Source of the DNA: Pseudomonadota bacterium | Lineage (GTDB): Bacteria > Pseudomonadota > Gammaproteobacteria > Enterobacterales > Enterobacteriaceae | Reading direction: 5' to 3' | Assembly: GCA_018261615.1 (NCBI GenBank) | Contig: JAGTSE010000002.1 | Span: forward strand, 62,001 to 126,000 | Length of the DNA: 64,000 bases | In this document: in pieces, positions 28,303 to 39,300 of the stretch | How positions within the stretch are numbered: the stretch's first letter is position 1 | Layout of the letters: every line of letters begins with the position of its first letter | The notes under the pieces: generated by a model | Seen by the model: the letters and a program-made list of their open reading frames with translations, nothing else | Told to the model about the DNA's origin: nothing | Database searches by the model: none | Made by a program: the position numbers and the translations under genes

Positions 28303-29577
28303 TTAGCCCAGTAGTGCGCGCAAATGCGCTGCAACGCTATCCTGCGTTAGCGTACTCTGTTCACCAGAGCGTAAATCCTTCACCACCACATTACCGTCGG
28401 CGATTTCAGACTCGCCGAGCACCAGTGCGACGCGGGCGCCCCACTTATCTGCACGGGCGAATTGCTTTTTGAAATTGCCGCCGCCGTGGTTCATCATCAG
28501 CCTCACGCCAGGCAACGCATCGCGTACCTGTTCGCCCAACTGCATTGCAGCGGACTGCGTATTGGCGCCAGACGCCACCAGGTATATATCGACAACGGAT
28601 TCTGCTTTAAATTCCGGATTAACTGCCTGAACCAACAAAACAAGTCGTTCAAGGCCCATAGCAAAGCCAACCGCCGGGGTCGCGCGACCGCCAAGTTGCT
28701 CAACCAGACCGTCATAACGGCCGCCTGCGCAGACGGTTCCCTGCGCGCCAAGGCTGGTTGTTACCCATTCGAAAACGGTGCGGTTATAGTAGTCAAGACC
28801 GCGCACCAGACGCTGGTTAACGGTATACGCGATACCGGCGTCATCAAGGAAGGCGCACAGCCCGGCGAAATGTTCGCGGGATTCGTCGTCGAGGTAATCA
28901 CCCAGTTTCGGCGCGTCGTTCAACAGCGTCTGGATGTCCTGATTTTTAGTATCCAGCACGCGCAGCGGGTTGGTATACATGCGGCGCAGGCAATCTTCGT
29001 CCAGCTTATCTTTATGCTGTTCAAGGAATGCGACCAGCGCATCACGGTAAGTTGCGCGCGCTTCCAGCGAACCAATAGAGTTGAGTTCAAGGGCAACGTG
29101 AGACGCAATGCCCAGCTCACGCCACCAGCGAGCGGTAAGCATAATCAGTTCCGCATCGATATCCGGCCCTTGCAGACCAAACACTTCGACACCCAACTGA
29201 TGGAACTGGCGATAGCGCCCTTTCTGCGGACGCTCGTAGCGGAACATCGGCCCTACGTACCACAAGCGCTGTTCCTGATTGTACAGAAGACCATGCTCGA
29301 TGCCGGCGCGTACACAGCCCGCCGTACCTTCAGGACGCAGCGTCAGGCTATCGCCGTTGCGATCGTCAAAGGTATACATCTCTTTTTCAACCACGTCGGT
29401 CACTTCGCCGATCGCGCGTTTGAATAACGGGGTCTGCTCTACAATCGGCAAACGGATTTCACTGTAACCGTAGCTGCCGAGCACGTTTTTCAGGGTGCTT
29501 TCAATGCGCTGCCAGATGGCGGTTTCGCCAGGCAGATAATCGTTCATGCCGCGAATGGCTTGAATATTCTTTGCCAC
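28303..29577 (-). CDS. hisS: Histidyl-tRNA synthetase
   Basis: HisS charges tRNA-His. The start is GTG at 29577 ([17 protein letters not shown] when initiated with Met), giving 424 residues as in E. coli; an ATG 78 bases upstream in frame adds residues not found in the family. Class II motifs are present: motif 2 [19 protein letters not shown] near residue 105-123, the histidine loops [16 protein letters not shown] near 258, and motif 3 [12 protein letters not shown] near 305. The C-terminal anticodon-binding domain is intact. Confidence 0.98.
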   Translation of the reverse strand: MAKNIQAIRGMNDYLPGETAIWQRIESTLKNVLGSYGYSEIRLPIVEQTPLFKRAIGEVTDVVEKEMYTFDDRNGDSLTLRPEGTAGCVRAGIEHGLLYNQEQRLWYVGPMFRYERPQKGRYRQFHQLGVEVFGLQGPDIDAELIMLTARWWRELGIASHVALELNSIGSLEARATYRDALVAFLEQHKDKLDEDCLRRMYTNPLRVLDTKNQDIQTLLNDAPKLGDYLDDESREHFAGLCAFLDDAGIAYTVNQRLVRGLDYYNRTVFEWVTTSLGAQGTVCAGGRYDGLVEQLGGRATPAVGFAMGLERLVLLVQAVNPEFKAESVVDIYLVASGANTQSAAMQLGEQVRDALPGVRLMMNHGGGNFKKQFARADKWGARVALVLGESEIADGNVVVKDLRSGEQSTLTQDSVAAHLRALLG

Positions 29578-29685
29578 GTTTATTCTCTTTATGAATACAA
29601 AAAATGAACCCTCAGGGCAGCGACGAGTCAGGGCCGTGCCGGGCGGGTTCATCATACACGGGAAGCCAGCCGCTTCCCAGCTACG

Positions 29686-30804
29686 TTATTTTTCTACCTG
29701 TTGCACGTCGATACGGCGCGCTTCATCCAGAATCGACGCTTTTGCGCGAATACGGGCCTCTAGCTGGGCGATCATATCTGCGTTATCAAGACGATCTTTA
29801 CGTACGCCGTCTTCATACAGGCCACTTTTCTTATTACCGCCCGTCACGCCGAGCGTGGAGACCAGCGCTTCGCCAGGGCCGTTCACCACGCAGCCAATAA
29901 TAGAGACATCCATCGGCGTAATGATATCTTCCAGCCGTTGCTCCAGCGCGTTAACCGTACCAATCACGTCGAATTCCTGGCGGGAGCAGGTCGGGCAGGC
30001 GATAAAGTTGATCCCGCGGGAACGAATACGCAGTGATTTCAGAATATCAAAACCGACTTTGATCTCTTCCACCGGATCGGCGGCCAGCGAAATGCGCAGC
30101 GTATCGCCAATGCCTTCAGAGAGCAGTAAACCAAGGCCGATAGCGGATTTCACCGCACCAGCGCGGGCACCGCCGGCTTCGGTGATCCCGAGATGCAGCG
30201 GCTGATCGATCTGCCTGGCCAGCAGACGATAGGATTCAACGGCGAGGAACACGTCAGAGGCTTTCACGCTGACTTTGAATTGATCGAAGTTAAGACGATC
30301 GAGGTGATCCACATGGCGCATTGCCGATTCAAGCAGCGCCTGCGGCGTCGGTTCACCGTACTTTTCCTGCAGATCTTTTTCCAGCGAACCGGCGTTAACA
30401 CCGATGCGAATTGGAATATTTTTATCGCGGGCACAGTCAACTACCGTGCGGATACGCTCTTCGTTACCGATGTTGCCGGGGTTGATGCGCAGACAGTCAA
30501 CGCCGTATTCGGCCACTTTCAGCGCGATGCGGTAGTCAAAATGGATGTCCGCCACCAGCGGCACACTCACTTGCTGTTTGATAAATTTGAAAGCTTCTGC
30601 CGCATCCATCGTGGGAACGGAGACACGGACAATATCCGCGCCGACGCGCTCCAGCGCCTTGATTTGATTGACCGTCGCTTCAACATCCGTGGTGCGCGTG
30701 TTGGTCATTGATTGCACAGCAATGGGAGCCCCATCGCCGATCGGCACGTTCCCAACGTAAATCCGTTTCGATTTCCGACGTTGAATCGGGGCCTGGTTAT
30801 GCAT
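29686..30804 (-). CDS. ispG: 4-hydroxy-3-methylbut-2-enyl diphosphate synthase
   Basis: IspG converts MEcPP to HMBPP in the MEP isoprenoid pathway, using a [4Fe-4S] cluster. The 372-residue protein has the TIM-barrel start [20 protein letters not shown]. The cluster cysteines are in [13 protein letters not shown] (near residue 270) and [12 protein letters not shown] (near 305). It lies between rodZ and hisS in the same direction. Because it uses a 4Fe-4S cluster, it depends on the isc operon further right. Confidence 0.98.
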   Translation of the reverse strand: MHNQAPIQRRKSKRIYVGNVPIGDGAPIAVQSMTNTRTTDVEATVNQIKALERVGADIVRVSVPTMDAAEAFKFIKQQVSVPLVADIHFDYRIALKVAEYGVDCLRINPGNIGNEERIRTVVDCARDKNIPIRIGVNAGSLEKDLQEKYGEPTPQALLESAMRHVDHLDRLNFDQFKVSVKASDVFLAVESYRLLARQIDQPLHLGITEAGGARAGAVKSAIGLGLLLSEGIGDTLRISLAADPVEEIKVGFDILKSLRIRSRGINFIACPTCSRQEFDVIGTVNALEQRLEDIITPMDVSIIGCVVNGPGEALVSTLGVTGGNKKSGLYEDGVRKDRLDNADMIAQLEARIRAKASILDEARRIDVQQVEK

Positions 30805-30830
30805 GAAAAATCTCCCGCGTTGCCCGTCTG

Positions 30831-31850
30831 TTACTGTGTTACTGATTGTTCGGCATTGAGGGTCAGACGCGCAACCTGGTTAGTTCTGATAAAACGGCTC
30901 AGATCGACAGGTTTTCCCTGATACTGAATCTGTACCGCTGACGGTGCGCCAATTTTCAATTTATACGGCGCCTTACCGTTCAGATTCAGCGTGGCATCTT
31001 TACGTTGCAGACCGCTAAACAGTTTTTTACCGGTTGCATCGCTCACTTCGAGCCAGCAGTCAGCTTTGAAGCTCATCACCAGTGCATTGGTATCGGCGAC
31101 AGCGCCAGCGCCAGCGACACCAGCCTGATCGGTAGGTAGTTGCCCACTGTTTGCGGTTGCCGCAGGCTGCTGAGTGGATCCAACATTCGCCTGAGACGGA
31201 GAGACCACCGGGTTCTGGTTAGCGGTATTCACCGGTGCTTGCTGCGCGGTAGTAGGCGCCTGCGTGGTGGTTGCCGGGGCTTCAATCGGTGTTGAGGAGT
31301 TATCATCCGTCGCGACGGCAGTGGCAGGATCGTTGTTCAGCGGTACGCTTTGCGCGTTATTGCTGCTATTACTACTGCTGCTGGCATTAAGTTCCGCTGA
31401 GGATTGATCGGCCATCGTGCTGATCTCCTCCTGCTGCGCTTTATGATTCTGCCACCACCAGGCGCCCGTCAACCCTATCACCACAAACAGCACCAGCCAG
31501 GTAAAACTCATCAACCAGCCATCGCGTTTTTTGCGCGGTTTGCCTAAAGCAAAGGTCTGCATCGGAGCAACTTTCGCCGCTCTGATCGGTGCTTGCTTCT
31601 CGATCATCGGCAGTAATTCTTCTTCAGGGATGTGCACCAGACGGGCATATGAGCGGATATAACCACGCACAAATGTCGATGCCAGATCGGCAGGCGATCG
31701 ATCCTCTTCGATATCGCGTACCGTGGAAACCTTCAGACACAAGCGTTCTGCAACCGTCTGTTGGCTGAGTCCAAGTTGTTCACGGGCGCTGCGCAGACGA
31801 ACGCCGGTGGTCTGTACTTCGTTTTGGTCTTGAGTGGCTTCAGTATTCAT
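30831..31850 (-). CDS. rodZ: Cytoskeletal membrane protein RodZ
   Basis: RodZ links MreB filaments to the elongation machinery and sets rod shape. The 339-residue protein has a cytoplasmic helix-turn-helix ([20 protein letters not shown], residues 17-36) and a basic stretch KPRKKR. A single transmembrane helix ([19 protein letters not shown], about 113-131) is followed by a Thr/Ser/Ala/Gln-rich linker (about 150-255) and a C-terminal beta domain ending LNAEQSVTQ. The linker differs in length from E. coli (337 total). Confidence 0.96.
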   Translation of the reverse strand: MNTEATQDQNEVQTTGVRLRSAREQLGLSQQTVAERLCLKVSTVRDIEEDRSPADLASTFVRGYIRSYARLVHIPEEELLPMIEKQAPIRAAKVAPMQTFALGKPRKKRDGWLMSFTWLVLFVVIGLTGAWWWQNHKAQQEEISTMADQSSAELNASSSSNSSNNAQSVPLNNDPATAVATDDNSSTPIEAPATTTQAPTTAQQAPVNTANQNPVVSPSQANVGSTQQPAATANSGQLPTDQAGVAGAGAVADTNALVMSFKADCWLEVSDATGKKLFSGLQRKDATLNLNGKAPYKLKIGAPSAVQIQYQGKPVDLSRFIRTNQVARLTLNAEQSVTQ

Positions 31851-31887
31851 TCGCTACAACTACTGGTACGTGAAAAGTAAACATTCA

Positions 31888-31918
31888 GGCGCGTGTGGCC
31901 ACAATGCCCACACGCGCC
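31888..31918 (-). terminator. Perfect hairpin between rlmN and rodZ
   Basis: GGCGCGTGTGG / CCACACGCGCC forms an 11-bp stem with a nine-base loop, about 40 bp before rodZ. The remaining spacer up to rlmN (31919-32142) has a second inverted repeat ATGCAGC / GCTGCAT near its rlmN end and no gene. There is no T-run, so it may be a processing or attenuation element. Confidence 0.55.
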
Positions 31919-32142
31919 GCGAAATAACCGGGTCAGTTAAACGTAGACCCACAGTATAAGACTGTCAGGCTCATCATAACAGAACAGCTTTAGGCACTTT
32001 TTGCTAAGCCTTTGTTCCATCACTACATACTGCCTTAAAGTCAGGAGAAACGCACCGTAATTATTATGACACTGCATACGTACAGGCCAAATATTCGACA
32101 TTTGTATAAAATGCAGCACATTCTTCGCGCTGCATAGCAGCC

Positions 32143-33309
32143 TTACAGCGCCTTCACGGCAATCGTTTCACCCTGCATACGCTTACGCATTGTACGCTTG
32201 GTGCGGTCGATCACATCGCCCGCCAACTGACCACAAGCGGCGTCGATATCATCGCCGCGCGTTTTACGCACGATAGTGGTGAAGCCATAGCTCATCAGCA
32301 CTTTGCAGAAACGATCGATACGGCTATTAGAGCTACGACCATACGGCGCGCCCGGGAACGGGTTCCACGGAATCAGGTTGATTTTGCACGGCGTATCTTT
32401 TAATAGCTCAGCCAGTTCATGCGCATGCTCCGTGCCATCGTTTACATGGTCCAGCATCACGTATTCAATGGTCACGCGCCCCTGGTTGGCGTTGGATTTT
32501 CCAATGTAGCGACGAACTGCACCGAGGAAGGTTTCGATATTGTACTTTTTGTTGATCGGTACAATTTCATCACGGATTTCATCGTTTGGCGCGTGCAGAG
32601 AGATGGCCAGCGCAACGTCAATCATATCGCCCAGCTTATCCAGCGCCGGAACTACGCCTGAAGTCGAGAGCGTAACGCGACGTTTAGAAAGACCAAAACC
32701 GAAATCATCCAGCATAATCTCCATTGCTGGCACCACATTCGTCAGGTTGAGCAGCGGCTCACCCATGCCCATCATCACCACATTGGTGATCGGGCGGCTG
32801 CCGGTGACTTTCGCTGCGCCGATAATTTTCGCCGCACGCCACACCTGGCCAATGATTTCAGAAACGCGCAGGTTGCGGTTAAAACCCTGTTGCGCGGTAG
32901 AGCAGAATTTACACTCCAGCGCACATCCCACCTGTGAAGAGACACAGAGTGTTGCACGGTCTTCTTCCGGGATATAAACGGTTTCAACGCGCTGATCGCC
33001 AACAGCAATCGCCCATTTGATGGTGCCATCGGAAGAACGTTGTTCTTCCACGACTTCCGGGGCGCGAATTTCAGCCACTTCTTTTAATTTGTTACGCAGA
33101 ACTTTGTTGATGTCGGTCATCTCATCAAAGTCGTCGCTGCAATAGTGATACATCCACTTCATCACCTGGTCGGCGCGAAAGGGCTTTTCACCTAAGTTTT
33201 TGAAAAATTCACGCATCTGCTGACGGTTTAAATCCAGCAGGTTAATTTTTGCGTCTTTGTTTGGAACCGTGAGAACGTCGTTCTCAGGCATGGCAATTTG
33301 TTCAGACAT
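32143..33309 (-). CDS. rlmN: 23S rRNA/tRNA C2-methyltransferase RlmN (radical SAM)
   Basis: RlmN methylates A2503 of 23S rRNA and A37 of some tRNAs. The 388-residue protein has the radical-SAM cluster motif CALECKFC (cysteines near residues 129, 133, 136). The two catalytic cysteines are expected near 122 (CVSSQVG) and 359 (AACGQLAG). The N-terminal helical domain is [20 protein letters not shown]. Four extra residues relative to E. coli lie in the N-terminal tail. It is 170 bp downstream of ndk. Confidence 0.97.
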   Translation of the reverse strand: MSEQIAMPENDVLTVPNKDAKINLLDLNRQQMREFFKNLGEKPFRADQVMKWMYHYCSDDFDEMTDINKVLRNKLKEVAEIRAPEVVEEQRSSDGTIKWAIAVGDQRVETVYIPEEDRATLCVSSQVGCALECKFCSTAQQGFNRNLRVSEIIGQVWRAAKIIGAAKVTGSRPITNVVMMGMGEPLLNLTNVVPAMEIMLDDFGFGLSKRRVTLSTSGVVPALDKLGDMIDVALAISLHAPNDEIRDEIVPINKKYNIETFLGAVRRYIGKSNANQGRVTIEYVMLDHVNDGTEHAHELAELLKDTPCKINLIPWNPFPGAPYGRSSNSRIDRFCKVLMSYGFTTIVRKTRGDDIDAACGQLAGDVIDRTKRTMRKRMQGETIAVKAL

Positions 33310-33364
33310 ATTTTATTCCGGCCTCGTTATTACACGTTATGGCCCGTGGAGGGTTGAAAAGAAA

Positions 33365-33397
33365 CGCCCCAGGCAAGCGTCTGCTCATCCTGGGGCG
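33365..33397 (-). terminator. ndk terminator
   Basis: CGCCCCAGG / CCTGGGGCG stem on the minus strand followed by TTTCTTTTC, between ndk and rlmN. Confidence 0.75.
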
Positions 33398-33479
33398 CAG
33401 TATTGTACAAATTCTGACGCACAGATACCACGTTTGCACGCGGCATTTGCCAAAGAAAAGTGTAAAACTCGTTACACGA

Positions 33480-33911
33480 TTAGCGCGTACGCGGGCAAAC
33501 TTCGCCTTCAGCAAAGAAGAAAGCGATTTCGCGGGCCGCAGATTCTACGGAATCGGAACCGTGTGTACCGTTTTCGGTGAAGCTGTCTGCGTAGTCAGCA
33601 CGCAAAGTACCAGCCAGTGCGTTCGCCGGGTTGGTTGCACCCAGCAGATCACGGTGACGCTGCACGGCATTTTCACCTTCCAGCACAGAAACTACGATCG
33701 GACCAGAGGTCATGAACTCAACCAGACCGTCAAAGAACGGGCGGCCTTCATGCTCGGCGTAAAAACCGCGAGCCTGCTCAACGGTCAGGTGCAGCATTTT
33801 GGTGCCAACGATTTTGAAACCAGCCGCTTCGAAGCGAGAGAAGATGCTGCCAATAACGTTTTTTGCCACCGCGTTCGGTTTAATGATGGAAAAAGTACGT
33901 TCAATAGCCAT
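33480..33911 (-). CDS. ndk: Nucleoside diphosphate kinase
   Basis: Ndk transfers phosphate from ATP to NDPs through a phosphohistidine and balances NTP pools. The 143-residue protein matches E. coli in length. The signature [20 protein letters not shown] contains the active His near residue 117. The N-terminus [17 protein letters not shown] is the usual beta-strand and Kpn-loop start. Confidence 0.98.
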
Positions 33912-34061
33912 GTTTACCTCTGTAAATTGTTCTGTTGCCCTGAATAGGTGTGGCGCGGATTATAAAGAGCAACGCAGGCGTTGCCTATGGATGAAGGTAA
34001 CATTTTTTTAAAATGAGACTAGTTTTAGCAACACTATTCACCAAACTCGCCATTTGCGCAG

Positions 34062-36395
34062 TTATTGCACAGTAAACTGCACTGTCGCAACCTGTCCCGT
34101 ATCATCCATAACCAATAACTGATATTCACCAGCTTTATCAAGCCGCAGATTCAATAAACTCGTATGCATCGTTAACGGCTCGCCATTTAAAAACCACCAG
34201 CGCTCCCCTTCTCCGCCACTGCTTTGCAACGGCAGCAGCGCAAATGCTTGTCCCGGAACACGCTTGATCACGGCACCTTCCCGCACGCCGCTTAGTAACA
34301 GCGGTGGCGGTGCGTTGTCATCGCGCGGTGGACAACGGGGATCGGTGGCAGGCAAGCGCGCAACGCGACGTTCACTGGCGGGCAACCAGGGTTCCAGCGG
34401 TCGCGGCCAGACAATCCAGGTTTTCTGCTGGGCATACGGGCAATCCGCCGCCACTCTGCGTCCTGCACTGTTTAACCACAGCGGAAAGCGAATGCCGTGC
34501 CCCCCTTCCTGCTCCGGCATCAGCAGCGTTGGCGGCTGACTGCCATCCAGCAACCACGTTGCCAGACGGCGGCGACAATTACTGTCTCCCTCTGGCAGGC
34601 TCTGCCCCCCAGGCCAGCAGATGATGCCGCTGCTTACGGAAGCGGGACGCGGATCGCGCGGCAGGCGGGATTGTTCTATTGCCGAGCGCGGTTGCAGCAG
34701 GTTGTTAACCTGATTCAACAGCGGCACTGCGCTGGCGAAACCAAACTGACCGGCAACAGGTGTACCGTCCGGCCGCCCGGTCCAGATGCCGATCACATAG
34801 CGGGCATTAATACCTATCGCCCATGCATCGCGGTAGCCATAGCTGGTACCTGTTTTCCATGCCAGCGGCACCACCTGCGGCAACGCTTCATCCGTTACCG
34901 GCTGCGCTTCGCCAGCCAGAATACGGCGGATGATCCACGCTGCGCCCGGCGACATCAACCGGCGTTCTTCCAGCGGAGCATCGGGCGTCATACGTAATCT
35001 TCCCGCATTGCCGTGGCGGGCAAAGGCGCTGTAGGCAGCAGCGATGTCCTCCAACCGAGCCCCTGCGCCACCGAGGATCAACGCCAGATTGGGTTCCGCA
35101 CCGGCAGGCAGCATCAACGGCAGACCGGCATTACGCAGGTTAGCGGCAAAGGTTTTCGGACCATAGGCTTCCAGCACTTGCACCGCAGGCAGATTCAGCG
35201 ATCTTACCAGCGCTTCGTTCATACTCACCGGGCCATGAAAACCGCTGTCGAAGTTACCAGGGCGATAATCTCCCACCTGGCGCGGAACATCCTGCAATAA
35301 CGAGGCCGGATGAATCAGACCTTCATCAAGCGCCAGGCCATAAATAAAGGGTTTTAATACCGACCCCGGCGAACGGACAGCGCTGACCATATCGACATGG
35401 CTAAAACGGCTGTCATCATTAATATCCACCGATCCGACCCAGCCACGCACCTTCATGTTGGTGTGATCAACAACGATTATCGCCAGCGAACTGCGCAGCG
35501 GTAAACGCGACTTTACGCCCAGTGCCATCTCTTCCAGTTGCCTTTGCAGGCTGGCATCAAGCGTGGTAGTTACCTTCAACGCTTTACTGGATGCCAGCAT
35601 GCGCCGGGCAAATAACGGTGCCAGTTGCGGCATCTGCCGCGGAGCCAACCACACAGGTTCTTCGCGTGACTCTTTCACCTGCGAGGCAGGCCACACTTTT
35701 TGCGCCACCATGCGATCCAGTACTTTGTCACGCGCCGCCTGTGCGCGTTGCGGCCAGCGATCCGGCCGTAAACGGCTGGGTGCCTGCGGCAAAACGGCCA
35801 ACAGCGCCGCTTCGGAATAGCTGAGTTTCGCCGGTGATTTACCCAGATAAGTCCAGCTAGCCGCACCAACCCCCTGTAACGTGCCGCCAAACGGCGCGCG
35901 ATTAAGATACAGAGTGAGGATCTCGCGTTTGGAAAGGTGCCACTCCAGTTGCATCGCACGCCATAGCTGGCGGATTTTGCCGCCAAAGGTACGCGGGTGC
36001 GGATCCAGCAACCTTGCGACCTGCATGGTCAGCGTGCTGCCGCCAGATACCACGCGCCCGGCACGCAAATCCTGCCAGGCGGCCCGCAAAACGGAAAACG
36101 GATTAACGCCGGGATGCGCCCAGAACCAGCGATCTTCATACTGAATGAGCGCCTGTAAATAGTGCGGCGAAACATCTTCGATGGTCACCGGATAGCGCCA
36201 GATGCCTTCCGCGTCGGCAAAACGCCATAACGGCGTCCCCTCTTGCGCGACCACCACCCGTGCCGGAGCGACTTCATTCAGCGGCAACGGCCAGATTCTG
36301 TCCGCAGCAATAACGCCGAGAATCAGCAGCAACAGCCCTCCCGCCAGCCAGCGCCAGCGGGTATGTAACAGAGGCTTTTTCACGTTACGGGACAA
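34062..36395 (-). CDS. pbpC: Penicillin-binding protein 1C
   Basis: PbpC is a bifunctional class A penicillin-binding protein. The 777-residue protein has a membrane anchor (WRWLAGGLLLLILGVIAA, residues 14-31). A glycosyltransferase domain contains YEDRWFWAHPGVNPFSVLRA and GGSTLTMQVARLLDP. The transpeptidase domain has the catalytic SPGSVLKPFIYGLALD (active Ser near 312), and KTGTSYGYRDAWAIG is the KTG box. A C-terminal domain of about 90 residues is specific to PBP1C. It overlaps yfhM by 11 bp, so the two are probably co-translated. Confidence 0.97.
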   Translation of the reverse strand: MSRNVKKPLLHTRWRWLAGGLLLLILGVIAADRIWPLPLNEVAPARVVVAQEGTPLWRFADAEGIWRYPVTIEDVSPHYLQALIQYEDRWFWAHPGVNPFSVLRAAWQDLRAGRVVSGGSTLTMQVARLLDPHPRTFGGKIRQLWRAMQLEWHLSKREILTLYLNRAPFGGTLQGVGAASWTYLGKSPAKLSYSEAALLAVLPQAPSRLRPDRWPQRAQAARDKVLDRMVAQKVWPASQVKESREEPVWLAPRQMPQLAPLFARRMLASSKALKVTTTLDASLQRQLEEMALGVKSRLPLRSSLAIIVVDHTNMKVRGWVGSVDINDDSRFSHVDMVSAVRSPGSVLKPFIYGLALDEGLIHPASLLQDVPRQVGDYRPGNFDSGFHGPVSMNEALVRSLNLPAVQVLEAYGPKTFAANLRNAGLPLMLPAGAEPNLALILGGAGARLEDIAAAYSAFARHGNAGRLRMTPDAPLEERRLMSPGAAWIIRRILAGEAQPVTDEALPQVVPLAWKTGTSYGYRDAWAIGINARYVIGIWTGRPDGTPVAGQFGFASAVPLLNQVNNLLQPRSAIEQSRLPRDPRPASVSSGIICWPGGQSLPEGDSNCRRRLATWLLDGSQPPTLLMPEQEGGHGIRFPLWLNSAGRRVAADCPYAQQKTWIVWPRPLEPWLPASERRVARLPATDPRCPPRDDNAPPPLLLSGVREGAVIKRVPGQAFALLPLQSSGGEGERWWFLNGEPLTMHTSLLNLRLDKAGEYQLLVMDDTGQVATVQFTVQ

Positions 36396-39300
36396 TAATC
36401 ATCGGGCTGCGGGTCGTGCCGGTTGCCCGCCACTGCGGAACGTACATTGATTCCACTTGTGGCGCTGGCACCTGATACGTTCCCGGCGTTACCGCCCGCG
36501 CCAGATAGACCAGCGTCACCGGTTGGCCTTCGCTCACCGACACGGCAGCCACGAAGCGATCGTCGCGGAACTCCATATGCTGAATGTCAGCTTGCTGCAT
36601 CCGGTTAAGCAGTTCCTGTACTTCGCTACCGCTATCCTGGAGGCTGGCGCTGCTGCTCGCTAAGTTCTGGTTTTCCAGCTCCAGACCGGCAGGCAATAAA
36701 TCCACCACCAGCGCATCAGGGACATTCTGGCTGGCGCTCACCTCCAGCCAGACCAGTACCAGCTCGCCGCTTTTCAGTGATGAGAGCGATTTACTCCGTC
36801 CGTCGGTGCCCAGCACCGTGCGTTCAATGTGCAGCACGTTGTCAGAAGGCGCAGGCGCCTGCATCGGGTACCCGCTACTGTCCAGACGCAGCCATAACGG
36901 TGAGCTACCGCTGTTGGTCACCTGCAATGCCGCCAGTTGATCGGCATCGAGGTTGCGGGTTTGCGATTTATCACCACTGAGCGCCGCCGTCTCCAGCGAA
37001 GTTTGCGCCTGCCACGCCCCGGAGGCATTTTGCAGATTACGTCCGGCCATGAATAAGGCATTGCTTTCCTGCGTGGATAACCAACGCTTCCCGTAAGCCT
37101 GTTCCGAGAGCGTCGTCAGCAGTCGCGTCTTCTCCTGTTCCAGCAACGTATTCTCTTCCAGCAATGCCAGCATCAGCGCGTTATCGCGCAGCTCGCTGCC
37201 ATAATCCGCCAGCCAGCGATTATCTTTCGCACGCGGAGTTTTCAATGCCTGCGCCAGCGCCTGTTCGCTACGCTGCGCATCGCCCATCAGTTTTAACGCC
37301 ACGCCCAACTGCATCAGCGGTAACCCTGCTTTGGCCTGGTCGTGACGCTGCCAGATTTCACGCAGCGCACCCAGCGGCGCTTTTTGCTGACGCGCCAGTA
37401 CCAGCCCGGCATAGCTTTGCACTGCAAATTTTGTTGCTGGAAGATCGTCGCTATAGCGCACCGCCATCGTTGCAGGGTCCTGCAAATAACGCAGCAAGCG
37501 GTTGTTCGCGTTGTTCAGCGCCTCCGCCGGAACGCTGTATCCTTGCGCCGAGGCGCTAACCAGAAAATCGGTGACATACGCCGTCAGCCAGTACTCTTCC
37601 GGCCCGCTCTTATCCCACAGCGAGAAGCCACCATCGTCGCGCTGCATCTGCAGCAATCTGGAGATACCGATATCCACCGCTGCGCGACGCTGCTCGTCGC
37701 CGTTGCCCTTAATACCGAGCGCTTTAAGCTGCGCGGCATTGGTATAAAGCGAGGGGAATAGCCCACTGGTGGTTTGTTCAAGGCAACCATACGGCCAGGC
37801 TTTTAGCTCTTGAATATAGCGCGCGATATTCAGTGGCGGTTTGCCGCTCAACAGCAGTCGCCCCTGAAGCGTCGTTGGTGAAATGCCTGCCAGATGTTGT
37901 TCCGGCGCATGCCAGCTCTCGCCAGGTTTGAGCATCGCGCCGCTGTTGACCGTTTGTGCAGCAAATGGCGGACGCACACCGATTTTCCACTGCTTCTGTA
38001 ACGGGGCAAAGGTTTCGCCCGGTAGCGTCAGCCCGCTGATTTGCGCGTTAATTTCGCCGTCGCCAAACCCGTCCAGAGCCCTCACCGGAATGAATAGCGT
38101 GGTGCGCTCACCCGCCGGCAATGTGAGCGGCTCCGGGGATTGACTTTCCAGCGCCAGTAATCCCCCGGCACTGAGGGCAACATTGAGCGTTTGCGGCCGA
38201 TCAGTCAGGTTGGTGATATCCAGCGTCAGGCGCGAGGTGTCACCGCTGCCGAGGAAGCGCGGCGTGTTCAGTTCAGCTATCACTGGCGCGGCCACCACCA
38301 CTTTGCTTTCGCTGCTGCCAAAATCCTCTGCCGTCCACGCCTGCGCCATTACCCGCAACTCACCGTTGAAATCGCCAATCGGTAACGTCACCGTACCTTC
38401 GCCGTTTTCATCCAGATGTACCGGCTGTGCCTGCTGGGCAATGATAGTGACGTGATTGACCGGCGGTTTTCCACCGCGATTCATTTCGTCGCCATCGCCG
38501 CCGAAGCGCAGCGCGGCAAGACGCCCTTGCCCTTCAATCACCTGGCCGTAAATATCATAGATATCCGCGCCGTAGCGTTTCTGCCCGAAAAAGGCCTGCC
38601 ACGGATCCGGCGTTACATAGTCGGTAATATTCAGCACGCCGCTATCTACGGCGGAAAGCAGCACATTCACCTGTTTCGGGGTTGTGCCGTTTTTCACCGT
38701 CGCCTTCACTTTGACGGTCAGCGGCTGGTTGGGACGCATTTTTGGTGGCGCATCCAGCGCAATGTCGAGTCGGCGGTTTTCATCGCCCATCGGTAAGTGC
38801 AGCAAACCGACCGCGCGTTTTGGCGTGGCGGATTTCGATTTATCGCCAGGACGGATCACCAGCGTGCTGAGGTAGAGATCGTGACGCTGCCATTTTTGAT
38901 CGAGCGGAATACTTAGATCGAGGCCGTCGACCGGCACATCAATCTCTTTCCACCACAGCGGACCTTCGCTAGATTCGATCATCGCGTAACCTTTACCTGC
39001 GGCTGGCGCGGCGATGTGCAATTTCACGGTGTCGCCCGGTTTATAACCTGGTTTATCCAGCTTCATAGTGACGCGGTCAGGCCGCGAGGCCCCCGCACCG
39101 TCGCTATTGTCCTGCCAGCTATAACCGGCCCAGAAACGTACGCTGCTGACGGTGTCGTTTGGCCCTTTCACTTCCAGGCGGTAAGAACCCCAGTCCACCG
39201 GGAAACTCACCTTGCCGGTTTCATCTGCCGCAAGGTTAAGGCTCTGCTCAACTTCCACCAGATCTTTCTGGTTAAACTGCGACTGCCAGCCTTCGCTTTC

